This document shows positions 10,601 to 17,813 of a stretch of DNA of 64,000 nucleotides, piece by piece. How positions within the stretch are numbered: the stretch's first letter is position 1; each line of letters opens with the position of its first letter. Source of the DNA: Triatoma infestans (taxonomy: Eukaryota; Arthropoda; Insecta; Hemiptera; Reduviidae); assembly GCA_011037195.1 (NCBI GenBank), contig JAAEAF010002690.1:1-64000 (forward strand), written 5' to 3'. Below the pieces are notes generated by a model. It did no database searches and was not told the DNA's origin. It worked only from the letters and a program-made list of their open reading frames with translations. A program made the translations under genes and the position numbers.

Positions 10601-11268
10601 TCGCTAAACCATCATTTCTTGATCGAACCATATATTCTGAAAATTTAGCTGCTGTACATATGAGAAAAACTGTAATTAAGTTTGATAAACCAATTTATGT
10701 TGGAATGTCAATTTTAGATTTGTCAAAGCATGTAATTTATGAATATCATTATGATATCATGTTACCAAAATATGGACTGGATAATTTAACTCTTGCATAC
10801 ACTGATACAGATTCTTTTATATACCATATTAAAACCAATGACCTTTATCAAGATATAAAAAGTATGTTGGAATATTTAGACACATCCGATTATCCTATCA
10901 CTCATCCTTGTTACTCAGTAGCAAACAAAAAAGTACTCGGCAAATTCAAAGATGAAGCTTGTGGGAGAATAATAACAGAATTTGTAGGTCTTCGGTCTAA
11001 AATGTATGCCATACTTATTGAAGGGGAGGAAGTAAAGAAAGCAAAAGGTATTCAAAAATCTGCTCTAAGAAAACATATTCAATTCAAAGATTATATTGAA
11101 TGCCTTAATAAAAATTCACAAATTAGAACTATAGTGAACTGTATTCAATCCAAACACCACCAGTTAACTACTGTTGAAATAAATAAATTATCACTGTCGC
11201 CATATGACGATAAAAGAATAATTCAGTCTAATGGAATCAATACAAAAGCAATTGGGTATAAAGAATAA
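7672..11268 (+). CDS. PolB: Protein-primed family B DNA polymerase with extra N-terminal domains
   Basis: 1198 aa. Residues 6-26 and 34-54 are two C2HC zinc fingers, followed by KKRK at 61-64 (possible nuclear signal). Around 225-330 an OTU-protease-like segment has Asp234, Cys237-Phe and His327 in candidate catalytic order, then a CxxC finger at 352-355. The 3'-5' exonuclease has the ADFE motif (Asp411), a GYDSH motif (563-567) and Tyr701 with Asp709/Asp715. An endonuclease VII-like HNH segment (C512, C515, DHCH 528-531, C544) is inserted between Exo I and Exo II. Polymerase motifs are A (Asp805, DCNNLYG), B (NNSVYGK 947-953) and C (DTDS 1045-1048). All polymerase catalytic acids are present, so the protein looks functional. 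It would replicate the linear element from its terminal repeats in the nucleus. The OTU assignment is tentative. Confidence 0.95.
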   Translation: MDNLTCRNCGQRFSITANKKQHQITCKEQFAGICSKCGHHFYNLHNLLRHEEFCMSEPPIKKRKLEPKVGELLAQLEDDEGLLLYETGFGNRLKSFFIRSDNNFDLPQFLSSVKDKLIYLLQRETQEHNAIKFNLFVDCVLINQLGEILEAAVKTKNTQVFQESNISEILDKAFLKLEKELQESQLKNSGWTLLAIDGIRTKINKHNPLRGSTYITLPPKIASRKACINVKNYDNKCFQYSVLAKFVTKDAQRVSKYNSLLDKYNFSCISFPTPLHQIKKFEKFNNISINVFGIDNNQQVHPLKVNKNPLNDHRDLLLINNDKGTQHYVYIQNFERLVHNQLSSNRRSIIICKRCFTHVYVHNRGEERMAKHMELCNKNKPAKIELPTDKTHVKFENVERGIRINFVIYADFESILHPIKKEDAIKKNVSTPFQKHEAMSFCAYIKHTDDMKEICNNLPKKPYIYRGKNAPAEFMKFIKSIAEEVTKIYSLKTPMIPLSENEKCEFKAATICYMCNQLFSENDRKVRDHCHITGKFRGAAHNSCNLRYKVPTVLPVLIHNLSGYDSHYIVKELGYDKKRIHVIPHTEEKYISFSKTINEKLTVRFLDTFRFMPTSLDNLVKNLPQLIEVNKFYNSNQLKLVTRKGVFPYDYVTSWDKLETAHLPLKEDFYNRLTGTSISDEDYQHAQRVWTMFNCKTLGDYSDHYLQLDTLLLADCFEHFRTITLKTHQLDPCHYYTLPGLSWDAMLKFTGVELELLQDYQMVLMVQNAIRGGMTQVSHRYCKANNQYLPDYNPNLENTFISYQDCNNLYGFSMTKCLPYGEFSWISSEEFNLDSTDDNGEYGYILEVDVTYPKKLHKLHNFLPFLPENLEINKQRKLILNLNDKYNYIVHYVTLKQALKHGLQLQKIHRILKFRQSNWLKSYIDYNSTFRASATNAFDKDLYKLYNNSVYGKTMENIRNRKNIKLVCDNKQLEKLIAKPSFLDRTIYSENLAAVHMRKTVIKFDKPIYVGMSILDLSKHVIYEYHYDIMLPKYGLDNLTLAYTDTDSFIYHIKTNDLYQDIKSMLEYLDTSDYPITHPCYSVANKKVLGKFKDEACGRIITEFVGLRSKMYAILIEGEEVKKAKGIQKSALRKHIQFKDYIECLNKNSQIRTIVNCIQSKHHQLTTVEINKLSLSPYDDKRIIQSNGINTKAIGYKE

Positions 11269-12068
11269 TTGTTTATTAAATGTTTTAATGTAAGCTAGAA
11301 ATCAAAAGTGCAGTCTTTTACCGTTTACAACATTGTAGACAATTTTTCTTTACATATTATTTGAGAAGAATTTATGTATTTGTAACTTAGAAATAAAAGT
11401 ACAGTCTTTTTACAGTAAGGAATATTTTTACTTAATTTATTAAGTTTCAATGTATTTAAATAAAGTTAAGGTATGATTTATAAATTTTTTCCTACATTTG
11501 TAATTCAAATTTTACAACCAAGTATATTTGGGAAGAATTTATGTATTTGTAACTTAGAAATAAAAGTGCAGTCTTTTTACAGTAAGGAATGTTTTTTTAC
11601 TTAATTATTAAGGTTCAATGTATTTATATAAAATTGATTGTGTTGGGTAATAGTAGAAAGGTAATTTGGGTGTTTGGGGTAACATAACATTTGTAATTCA
11701 AATTTTATGCATATTATAAATTTAAAAAAATTATAATATTTATATTTTATTCACTATCTCCTTCCTAAAATGTTTTAAAAATAAATAACTAAATGAAAAT
11801 AAAGGTAAAAAAAAAAAAAAATGTTAAAATATATTAACTTACCCTTAGAAAAGTAGAAATCAAAATAATTATTTGTGCTTCATTATTAATCCTTTGATGT
11901 ATACATCTTTCTTCACTATTGTTTGTAAAAATAATCACAATGTGATCTCATAATATGACTGCGTATTGTATTAATAAATACTTCTTTTGTAATTTTTGTT
12001 TTTATCATTTTTCCTTGAATAATATAGGTAAATAAAATGGGTAAAAAAATAAACAATTATTTAAAAAA
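11269..12068. terminator. Convergent 3' region with direct repeats
   Basis: PolB (plus) and the 212-aa gene (minus) converge here. A unit of about 102 bp occurs at 11364-11465 and 11532-11634 with few differences; each copy contains AGAAATAAAAGT(A/G)CAGTC and so an AATAAA signal. A shorter third match lies at 11294-11321. The rest is very AT-rich with A and T runs, such as A14 near 11808. No open frame is supported. The likely role is polyadenylation of transcripts from both sides. Confidence 0.55.
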
Positions 12069-12707
12069 TTATTTTATTCCATTTTTTTTTAACCAAATAC
12101 AATTCTGATTATGCAATTTATGTTCTTTGATTACTTCTTCTAACATTATCAGTCCACAATATACGCACTGAACACAATTACTTCTTATCCTGATGAATCC
12201 ATCAAAAGTATTCTCCCGTACATTTGCATTTGCAAAGTCCACCTTTGAATAATTTTGAAGCATCCAATTGGCTAACATTTTTCCGAACTGTAGAGCGCAA
12301 TTATATTTAGAGCCACTATGATAGCTGCACTTGTCAATACGTTGAAACGTTGATAAGATTTTTATTTTAGGGCAGCCAAAATATTGTAGGTTGAACACAG
12401 TTTTTCCAATTATATCACCAATAAATTTACATTTTTCATCTCCTTTGGCATATAGGAAGGTATACTTTGCTGTAGCCTCTTTTAATATATCATCTAATTC
12501 AGAAAAGTCCACATCACCGTCCTCCCATCTGATATTATGGAGGTTTTTGTAAATCCATCTATTGGGTGACGAGTGTGGGTTACCATATGTTGGCGGCTTG
12601 AATATCCAGTGTTTCTCTTGCCCAACAAAATCCACGATTGCTAGCTCCTTAACAATAAATGTGCCACCACTGTCTTGATAGCCTTGAATGTCTACCACTG
12701 CGCACAT
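12069..12707 (-). CDS. Degenerate DEDD-exonuclease-like protein with C-terminal zinc finger
   Basis: 212 aa. The N-terminus (VDIQG at 5-9 with IVKELAIVD at 18-26), KGDEK at 88-92 and H130...C137-A-L follow the layout of the Exo I, II and III motifs of DEDDh 3'-5' exonucleases. However, the second acid of Exo I is Gln, and acids are missing from the other motifs, so nuclease activity is doubtful. The C-terminus has C181, C184, H196, H199 and C203, a C2H2-like finger. I recall this family as common beside arthropod Polintons but without assigned function. It is the last gene of the minus-strand virion block, 62 bp after the capsid gene. A nucleic-acid-binding or host-modulating role is a guess. 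Confidence 0.65.
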   Translation of the reverse strand: MCAVVDIQGYQDSGGTFIVKELAIVDFVGQEKHWIFKPPTYGNPHSSPNRWIYKNLHNIRWEDGDVDFSELDDILKEATAKYTFLYAKGDEKCKFIGDIIGKTVFNLQYFGCPKIKILSTFQRIDKCSYHSGSKYNCALQFGKMLANWMLQNYSKVDFANANVRENTFDGFIRIRSNCVQCVYCGLIMLEEVIKEHKLHNQNCIWLKKNGIK

Positions 12708-12769
12708 GATGATGATAAACTAAATGAATCTCCAATACAACACTTTACTATAAGATCGCCCCCACTCCT

Positions 12770-13993
12770 TTAAATTCTTCTCACCAAACCTGTCAGAGGA
12801 TTATATTCTACAAGTGCATCATGCAAGATTAAAGCATAGGCTGTGGTATTAGCAGTGAATTCATTTGTCGTTTCCAACTCTATTCTAATATCTACTGAAG
12901 ATGATCTAATTGCCTCAGACTGGCGAGAACAATCAATTACGATAATAGGAGCCTCATCTCTGAATTGTTCTTTGCTTAAAATAGGTTCATTTTCCTTTCC
13001 ATAATAACTATGTTGAAAATTTTGATACATGTGATATAGAATTGAAAAATAATTATTTGAGAAGTCAATGTTAAGATCATCATAGGGATAAACCTCTGAA
13101 TTTAGGTGCAATTTAACATTTGATATACTACAATGATTAAACTCTGACATATCAGTTTGTATATTATTCTTTTTGTTGGTTTGAAACGCAATTATGACAT
13201 ATCGAGGTTTTTCTAGATTTGTTGTAGTTTTCACTGTCCAAGTGTGCTTTTTTGTAGCAGGTAGCGAAGGATATTCTATTAGGTCCCATGATCGGAATGC
13301 CATGTGAACTGTTTTTCCTTTGTTGACGAAATTTAAAAACTTTAACTTCTGTTCGTCGGAAACTTTAACATAGGGCATTTTCCATTGTATAGATTTTAGT
13401 TTAATGGAAGCCTTGACATTGGTATGATCCCCAAAAACTCTAATACTATCATTATCTGATCTGCTGCGATGTAGAATTAACTCATGTCTTCCTTGTAAAA
13501 TTATTTGATTGTAATCTTCAAAGAAACCCATTACGATATCTAAGGGAATGCAAGCATCAAAATTTCCTTTATCATCCGCTAATTTCACATATTCACTAGG
13601 CATCATCCAACCACTCATTTCTAACCCTAACGCCTTGTCTGGGCTAAGAGATGCATAACCTTTTAATGTACAAGCAGTTCCAGGATTCCGCACATGATCA
13701 ATCAATACACCATTCAATTGATATTTGATTTCATCAAACATAAACAAAAATCCATTTCTTACTAATCTCAATTCACTTGGATCTATAGTTGTAGCCTCTT
13801 CTTTAACCAGTTGCCCTTGAATGTAGAGATAACTCTTGGAAGGAACGGTGTAGATGTCCTGCTGTTGCACAGCAATGATAATTTCATCAGAATTGTTCAG
13901 CGATTGCGTATAAGGTTGGTGAGTGTGGTACTCAAAATCGGTTATCCTTTCCTCGAAGGACACGCCAGCATTAACATTTAAAATCTCTTCCAT
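12770..13993 (-). CDS. MCP: Major capsid protein, double jelly-roll type
   Basis: 407 aa. The N-terminal part carries DEI-IAVQQQDIYT-P-YLYIQG, then FLFMFDEIKYQLNGV-ID--RNPG and TLKGY blocks that mark the double jelly-roll capsid family of arthropod Polintons and adintoviruses. The protein is strand-rich throughout, as expected for two stacked jelly rolls forming trimeric pseudo-hexameric capsomers. It has no signal peptide or membrane span. The frame is intact. Its ATG at 13993 lies inside the 3' end of the 51-aa gene (16-nt overlap), and it follows the penton gene, the usual capsid gene neighbourhood. Confidence 0.88.
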   Translation of the reverse strand: MEEILNVNAGVSFEERITDFEYHTHQPYTQSLNNSDEIIIAVQQQDIYTVPSKSYLYIQGQLVKEEATTIDPSELRLVRNGFLFMFDEIKYQLNGVLIDHVRNPGTACTLKGYASLSPDKALGLEMSGWMMPSEYVKLADDKGNFDACIPLDIVMGFFEDYNQIILQGRHELILHRSRSDNDSIRVFGDHTNVKASIKLKSIQWKMPYVKVSDEQKLKFLNFVNKGKTVHMAFRSWDLIEYPSLPATKKHTWTVKTTTNLEKPRYVIIAFQTNKKNNIQTDMSEFNHCSISNVKLHLNSEVYPYDDLNIDFSNNYFSILYHMYQNFQHSYYGKENEPILSKEQFRDEAPIIVIDCSRQSEAIRSSSVDIRIELETTNEFTANTTAYALILHDALVEYNPLTGLVRRI

Positions 13994-14133
13994 TTCTGCT
14001 TAACTAAAACCCCTACCTGCTGTTGAAGAAATCTAACGTTTGAAGGTGTTAACACACTACGAGATGTACGTTCAATACTATATGGTTTACTTCTAACGTA
14101 GTTGCTTTTATACTTTCGAAAGTCAATACCCAT
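13978..14133 (-). CDS. Small basic protein overlapping penton and capsid genes
   Basis: A 51-aa frame starts at ATG 14133, inside the last 11 nt of the penton gene, and stops at 13978, 16 nt inside the capsid gene. It fills the only gap between these two genes exactly. The product begins MGIDFRKYKSNYVR, has a middle SRSVLTPSNVRFLQQQ stretch and ends KQKWKRF. I count 12 Lys/Arg against one Asp and one Glu, giving a net charge of about +10. No membrane segment is visible. Tight overlap at both ends and the charge argue for a real late gene, perhaps a minor virion or DNA-contacting protein. I cannot name a family with certainty. Confidence 0.6.
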   Translation of the reverse strand: MGIDFRKYKSNYVRSKPYSIERTSRSVLTPSNVRFLQQQVGVLVKQKWKRF

Positions 14134-14818
14134 TTTTCTTCAAATGTAATCGAATAGTAATTACTTCCTTGCGAAAATCTACTATATTGTTATCTTGATC
14201 TGTAAGAGACAGCGTAATATTGTCAATTATCTCAACGTTTATTGGAAAGTAAATGACTGGAGTAGGCTCCTGAACTAATTTATAACCTGGTGGGACTGTC
14301 GGGGAAAATTCATATATGGTATGTCCAGGTTTTCCATTTCTGTATGAACCTGAAGCTATATTGCAGTTTACAGCAATTGTATTTACGCTATGAATATTAA
14401 CGATATCATTGGACTTATGTTTAACCTTTTCCTTTAACACCTGTTGTTTAGTAAATCCTAATAATGGACCAATGGAATGCTCTCTGTTGAAATATACAGG
14501 CTTGGTGCACATCAATTCTGTTTGTAATGTATTTAAGTTGCCCTTCAGTTTTATCGAATTTGGAGATGATATATGCGATCTTATATAATTTGCTATGGCA
14601 TCAACTTCATAGGTACCTGTAGGTAAACTGATCACTTCATTGCCATAATAAAATTTGTTGTTTACATTTTCAGTAACGTTGGGTATGGAGTTGTAAGATT
14701 GAAAGCTAAGTAATCCAACACTATAGCCACCAACACCAACATCCGATAAATTAATTGGGGGAAAAATATCAGCACTAAGAACGCTGGATGTTCCAGTTAA
14801 CGTGAACGTATAAGACAT
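14123..14818 (-). CDS. Minor capsid (penton) protein, single jelly-roll type
   Basis: 231 aa. Characteristic blocks are FYYGNEVISLPTGTYEVDAI near residues 56-75, LLGFTKQQ, VNTIAVNCNIASGSYRNG, a PPGYKLVQEP-PVIYFP segment and the C-terminal DQDNNIVDFRKEVITIRLHL. This set is typical of Polinton/adintovirus penton proteins that form the icosahedral vertices. The frame is intact and the first ATG (14818) fits the family N-terminus. It lies 18 bp downstream of the protease and overlaps the 51-aa gene by 11 nt, consistent with one late transcription unit on the minus strand. Confidence 0.88.
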   Translation of the reverse strand: MSYTFTLTGTSSVLSADIFPPINLSDVGVGGYSVGLLSFQSYNSIPNVTENVNNKFYYGNEVISLPTGTYEVDAIANYIRSHISSPNSIKLKGNLNTLQTELMCTKPVYFNREHSIGPLLGFTKQQVLKEKVKHKSNDIVNIHSVNTIAVNCNIASGSYRNGKPGHTIYEFSPTVPPGYKLVQEPTPVIYFPINVEIIDNITLSLTDQDNNIVDFRKEVITIRLHLKKNGY

Positions 14819-14836
14819 GACTGAATCCTTTATTCT

Positions 14837-15191
14837 TTAAAATGCATTATTATATAGAAATTGTAAACATAAATGTCCACAGTAAGGTGTATTCCAATCT
14901 TGAAATCTCTTTCTATTGTACATTATGTCACAACCATTTAAGTAACATAACAATTCCAATGGTGGTCTGAGATTGCCAAACGGATCAAAGTAATCGACTC
15001 TATTTCTTTTTTTTAATATAGGCAACCCAATGAGTTCCTGCGTTGTGTACAGAATCTAAATTTACAATTGCACATTCATCAGTTTTAGGAAACTTTGGCA
15101 ACCTATCACGCATGTATATACCTCTAAAATGTGGAATACCTTTAGCAAATTTCATCAACTCTATATCTGTTAGTGCTCTATTAGGAAGTAG
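14837..15191 (-). pseudogene. Adenain-type cysteine protease, frameshifted
   Basis: The maturation protease of the virion is recognisable in two frames. The upstream part (15191 to about 15007) contains RALTDIEL, the FRGIYMRD block and the GTHWVAY segment with the catalytic His. The downstream part (to stop 14837) contains YFDPFGN, the FQDW Gln region and YCGHLCLQF with the catalytic Cys. They are joined at an A8 tract (T8 at 15007-15014 on the plus strand) that puts the His frame onto a stop; one base fewer would keep the frame. Homology begins directly after the stop codon of the PLA2/pX gene, in the same frame, and no ATG precedes it; the first Met (15155) is inside the conserved domain. 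This may be a broken gene, a sequencing error in a homopolymer or a recoded gene. Confidence 0.85.
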
Positions 15192-15926
15192 TCAATCTCT
15201 TTTAAAGAACAGGCCATATCCTTTTTTGTAAGGTTTAAGATAAAGTCCTTGACCTACTTGCTGTGCCTCCATTTTTCTATTATGCCTTCTCATTTCTTCT
15301 AATCGGTTCCTGGCAACTTGTGTATCTTTAACAGCCTTAGCTATAGCTGACGCCCCACCAGCTAAACTTCCAAGCGCAGAAAGCCCAGCGAATAAAGGCA
15401 CCAGAAATGGTAGAATACCACCAGATCTGGGTACTGGTAGAACTCTTGGTATTTTTGTTACTTTCGACTTTCCTACATACTTTTTCGCCTTTCTTAAAGC
15501 TTTCCTTGACGCGTTACTGATTGATAAAGGTGAATTTACACGTGCTGCACTTATAACATCTCTTATAGTTTTTACCTTTTTCTTCCCCCCACCTAATTTC
15601 ACTTTAGCTTTCATTGCGTTCGTCACGGCCCAAGCTGCTGCTTTCTCACCAAGTGATGCGTCACTAGCTTTTGTTCTTTGCCAAGCTTTGTCAGCGAGTA
15701 TGAGGTCAGCCTTATGCCTTGACTCTAGATCGTTATGCCGTGAATATGCAATGTCATGAAGTCGACAGGCTTCGTCCAAGGGATTAATACCTCTATCTCC
15801 ACGTTTTAATCTTTCTTGTAATTTAGTTCCAGGACCACAAAATCTGTAACCAGGTATATGCACTTCGAATGGGAGTTTGTTGATCACTGAATTTATAAGA
15901 CCTCTTCCAACAGTTTTCCTTCTCAT
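15192..15926 (-). CDS. PLA2-like domain fused to adenovirus pX-like core peptide
   Basis: 244 aa. Residues 27-60 hold the calcium loop CGPGT (30-34) and the catalytic pair His57-Asp58 in ACRLHDIAY, the parvovirus-VP1-type phospholipase A2 signature. A basic linker has LGGGKKK at 111-117, which fits the (M/I/L)XGG-type cleavage sites of adenain proteases. Residues 168-197 (GGILPFLVPLFAGLSALGS...) are a hydrophobic Gly/Ala-rich segment like the adenovirus pX core protein. The C-terminus is basic. In virions such a domain would help breach endosomal membranes; that is known for parvoviruses and inferred here. It is the first gene of the minus-strand block, directly upstream of the protease. Its TGA stop is followed by CTA, a context known to favour readthrough. 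Confidence 0.85.
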   Translation of the reverse strand: MRRKTVGRGLINSVINKLPFEVHIPGYRFCGPGTKLQERLKRGDRGINPLDEACRLHDIAYSRHNDLESRHKADLILADKAWQRTKASDASLGEKAAAWAVTNAMKAKVKLGGGKKKVKTIRDVISAARVNSPLSISNASRKALRKAKKYVGKSKVTKIPRVLPVPRSGGILPFLVPLFAGLSALGSLAGGASAIAKAVKDTQVARNRLEEMRRHNRKMEAQQVGQGLYLKPYKKGYGLFFKRD

Positions 15927-15989
15927 TATGATAGATCATTTAGAGCTGGACGTATTTATATAGCATCCTCCTCCCCTAATTAAAAAAAA
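15927..15989. promoter_or_regulatory. 63-bp divergent promoter region
   Basis: Only 63 bp separate the start codons of the minus-strand virion block and the plus-strand ATPase. It contains TATTTATATAG near 15951-15961, usable as a TATA box on either strand, and a CTCCTCCCC tract. Both transcription units must start here or within the neighbouring genes. Confidence 0.5.
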
Positions 15990-16688
15990 ATGCGTTTAGA
16001 GAAGCAAAGTGAAAAATTACCTATTTGCAATCTAGTGACCAATTCAATGGACTGTGGACATATGAAAGTAAATCGACATGGATCATTACTGCCAGATAGT
16101 TTACGAGCACTTATTTGTGGGACTTCAGGATCTGGTAAAACCAACCTTATGGTTTGTTTGCTTTTACAACCAAATGGATTGAGATTTGCAAACTTATATA
16201 TTTGTAGTAGATCACTCCAACAAGAGAAATATATATATTTGGAGAAGATTTTTAAACTAGTACCAGAAATAGGGTTTTTTACAATAAATGCCACTCAACA
16301 GGTAATCAACCCTGATGACGCTGAACCAGACTCTATTATAATTTTTGATGATATTTCAATGGATGAGCAGGAAAATATTCGTAAATATTTCAGTATGGGA
16401 CGTCATAAATGGATAGACTGCTTCTATCTTTGTCAGAGTTATGCTAGGATCCCTAAACACCTAATTCGCGATAACGCCAACTTTATCATGCTTTTCGAGC
16501 AGGATGATTTGAATTTAAGACACGTATACAGTGACCATGTAAGTTCACCCAATATTTCATTTGACAAATTTAAACAGATGTGTAATATCTGTTGGGAGGA
16601 GCCTCATGGATTTATAACTTTAGATAAAACAAGAGATTTAAACAGTGGCAGATTTCGGAAGGGTTTGGACACATTTATCTATATATAG
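15990..16688 (+). CDS. FtsK/HerA-type DNA-packaging ATPase
   Basis: 232 aa. The Walker A motif GTSGSGKT lies at 44-51 and the Walker B SIIIFDDIS at about 115-123. A downstream YLCQSYARIPKHLIRDNANF segment is the sensor-like region typical of Polinton and NCLDV packaging ATPases (A32 type). Length and intact motifs fit the family. The enzyme would pump the linear genome into preformed capsids. It begins the right plus-strand block and is followed 36 bp later by the 358-aa gene. No regulatory feature beyond the shared divergent promoter was seen. Confidence 0.92.
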   Translation: MRLEKQSEKLPICNLVTNSMDCGHMKVNRHGSLLPDSLRALICGTSGSGKTNLMVCLLLQPNGLRFANLYICSRSLQQEKYIYLEKIFKLVPEIGFFTINATQQVINPDDAEPDSIIIFDDISMDEQENIRKYFSMGRHKWIDCFYLCQSYARIPKHLIRDNANFIMLFEQDDLNLRHVYSDHVSSPNISFDKFKQMCNICWEEPHGFITLDKTRDLNSGRFRKGLDTFIYI

Positions 16689-16723
16689 TGCCGACACATA
16701 CATAGAAATCTATCATTTCCATC

Positions 16724-17800
16724 ATGGACACTAAAGCTACGAAAGAGCTTATTAAAGCTTCAAAGTCGCTTCGCGAAAAATTTAAAAGTCTGAAGAGAGG
16801 TCTCCAATCATCTCAGGAGGATTTAGAAAGGAGTTTGAAACCTATTACCAAACCTCTTCAAGAGCTAATTTATCAAAAAGAATTACCCATAATCAAAGAA
16901 GAACCCTTTACACCGCTACCATTAGTGGTTAAAAAAGAAGCGTCTACCACAACGGAAGCAACACCTCATACATCAACCCCGCTACACACTTATCCAAAAA
17001 AGAGTGTTTTCCCTATTAAACAAGAAGAGGAAACATTTGAAGTTGAAGAGGAGATTACTCCCTTAGAGCAAATACAGCAACTTGGTATGGAGAAATTACA
17101 AGAAAGTTTAGAAGAGGAAAAAGGGATAGGTCCTTTAGTTCAACCCTATCTATTGAAAATAATGAGTTCGGATACTAAAGATATGGATGACAGGTACGGT
17201 ATTCGGGTAGTACCTAAAGGTGGAATGGTCATAGGAAATGCGGTAGTAACTATTGATGGTGATGATATTAATATAAATAATAAATGGTATGAAGGTACGC
17301 CAGGTTTATTTCAATTGTTATTTTTAAAACAACCTACCAACTATTCTGAGAAAGATTTGGAAATCTATAAAAACATCTTGGAAACTAGTAATGCACATAA
17401 AAAACAGTTTAGTGATGAAAAAAGTATTAGTGCTAGTCGAGGATGGAAGTACAAAAATATCATTGCCCCTCTATTTTCATTCCCCATCACCTCCGCTAAA
17501 GAGAAAAGTTTACCTCAGACAAAGTATACGCCACCACTATTAACATCAACATCACAAAGCCCTCGGACTCTTATAGCAACTAAGCCTCCAGCACAATCTA
17601 GATACCCTTTAAGACCAAAACAAACCAGTGGCACAGGCATGTGGGAAGGTCAAAGTATTTATGAATATTGGGATGACCCAAATGAATTGGTAGACCGACT
17701 TCGGCTTTTATATGCGTCAACCACTGCCGGTCATACGGGTCATGAGAATGAAATTCAGTCTATAATTGAAGAGTTGCGAGAAGCTGGAGTCATTTATTAA
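16724..17800 (+). CDS. Conserved Polinton protein, 358 aa, function unknown
   Basis: The N-terminal 50 residues are Lys/Glu-rich and helical, a likely coiled coil. A Pro/Thr/Glu-rich linker follows to about 130. The conserved core around 150-235 contains DDRYGIRVV, IGNAVVTIDGDDI, WYEGTPGLFQLLFLK, and an IYKNILETSNAHK stretch. The C-terminal block from about 303 reads GTGMW...YEYWDDPNELVDRLRLL, then GHENEIQSIIEELREAG. I recognise these blocks as a family widespread in arthropod Polintons, but no biochemical role is known to me. Position between the packaging ATPase and the fibre-like gene suggests a structural or assembly function. The frame is intact and the first ATG is used. Confidence 0.75.
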   Translation: MDTKATKELIKASKSLREKFKSLKRGLQSSQEDLERSLKPITKPLQELIYQKELPIIKEEPFTPLPLVVKKEASTTTEATPHTSTPLHTYPKKSVFPIKQEEETFEVEEEITPLEQIQQLGMEKLQESLEEEKGIGPLVQPYLLKIMSSDTKDMDDRYGIRVVPKGGMVIGNAVVTIDGDDININNKWYEGTPGLFQLLFLKQPTNYSEKDLEIYKNILETSNAHKKQFSDEKSISASRGWKYKNIIAPLFSFPITSAKEKSLPQTKYTPPLLTSTSQSPRTLIATKPPAQSRYPLRPKQTSGTGMWEGQSIYEYWDDPNELVDRLRLLYASTTAGHTGHENEIQSIIEELREAGVIY

Positions 17801-17813
17801 GTAACTCTTCAAC

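Noticed and set aside
14990..15025. -1 programmed frameshift at A_AAA_AAG in the protease
   Set aside because: The second half of the gene lies in the +1 frame, so -1 slippage would not restore it.
15043..15231. Plus-strand 62-codon open frame
   Set aside because: It is the antisense of the first half of the protease; the minus strand gives the conserved blocks.
15980..16294. Minus-strand 104-codon frame
   Set aside because: Antisense of the ATPase gene, with no motif.
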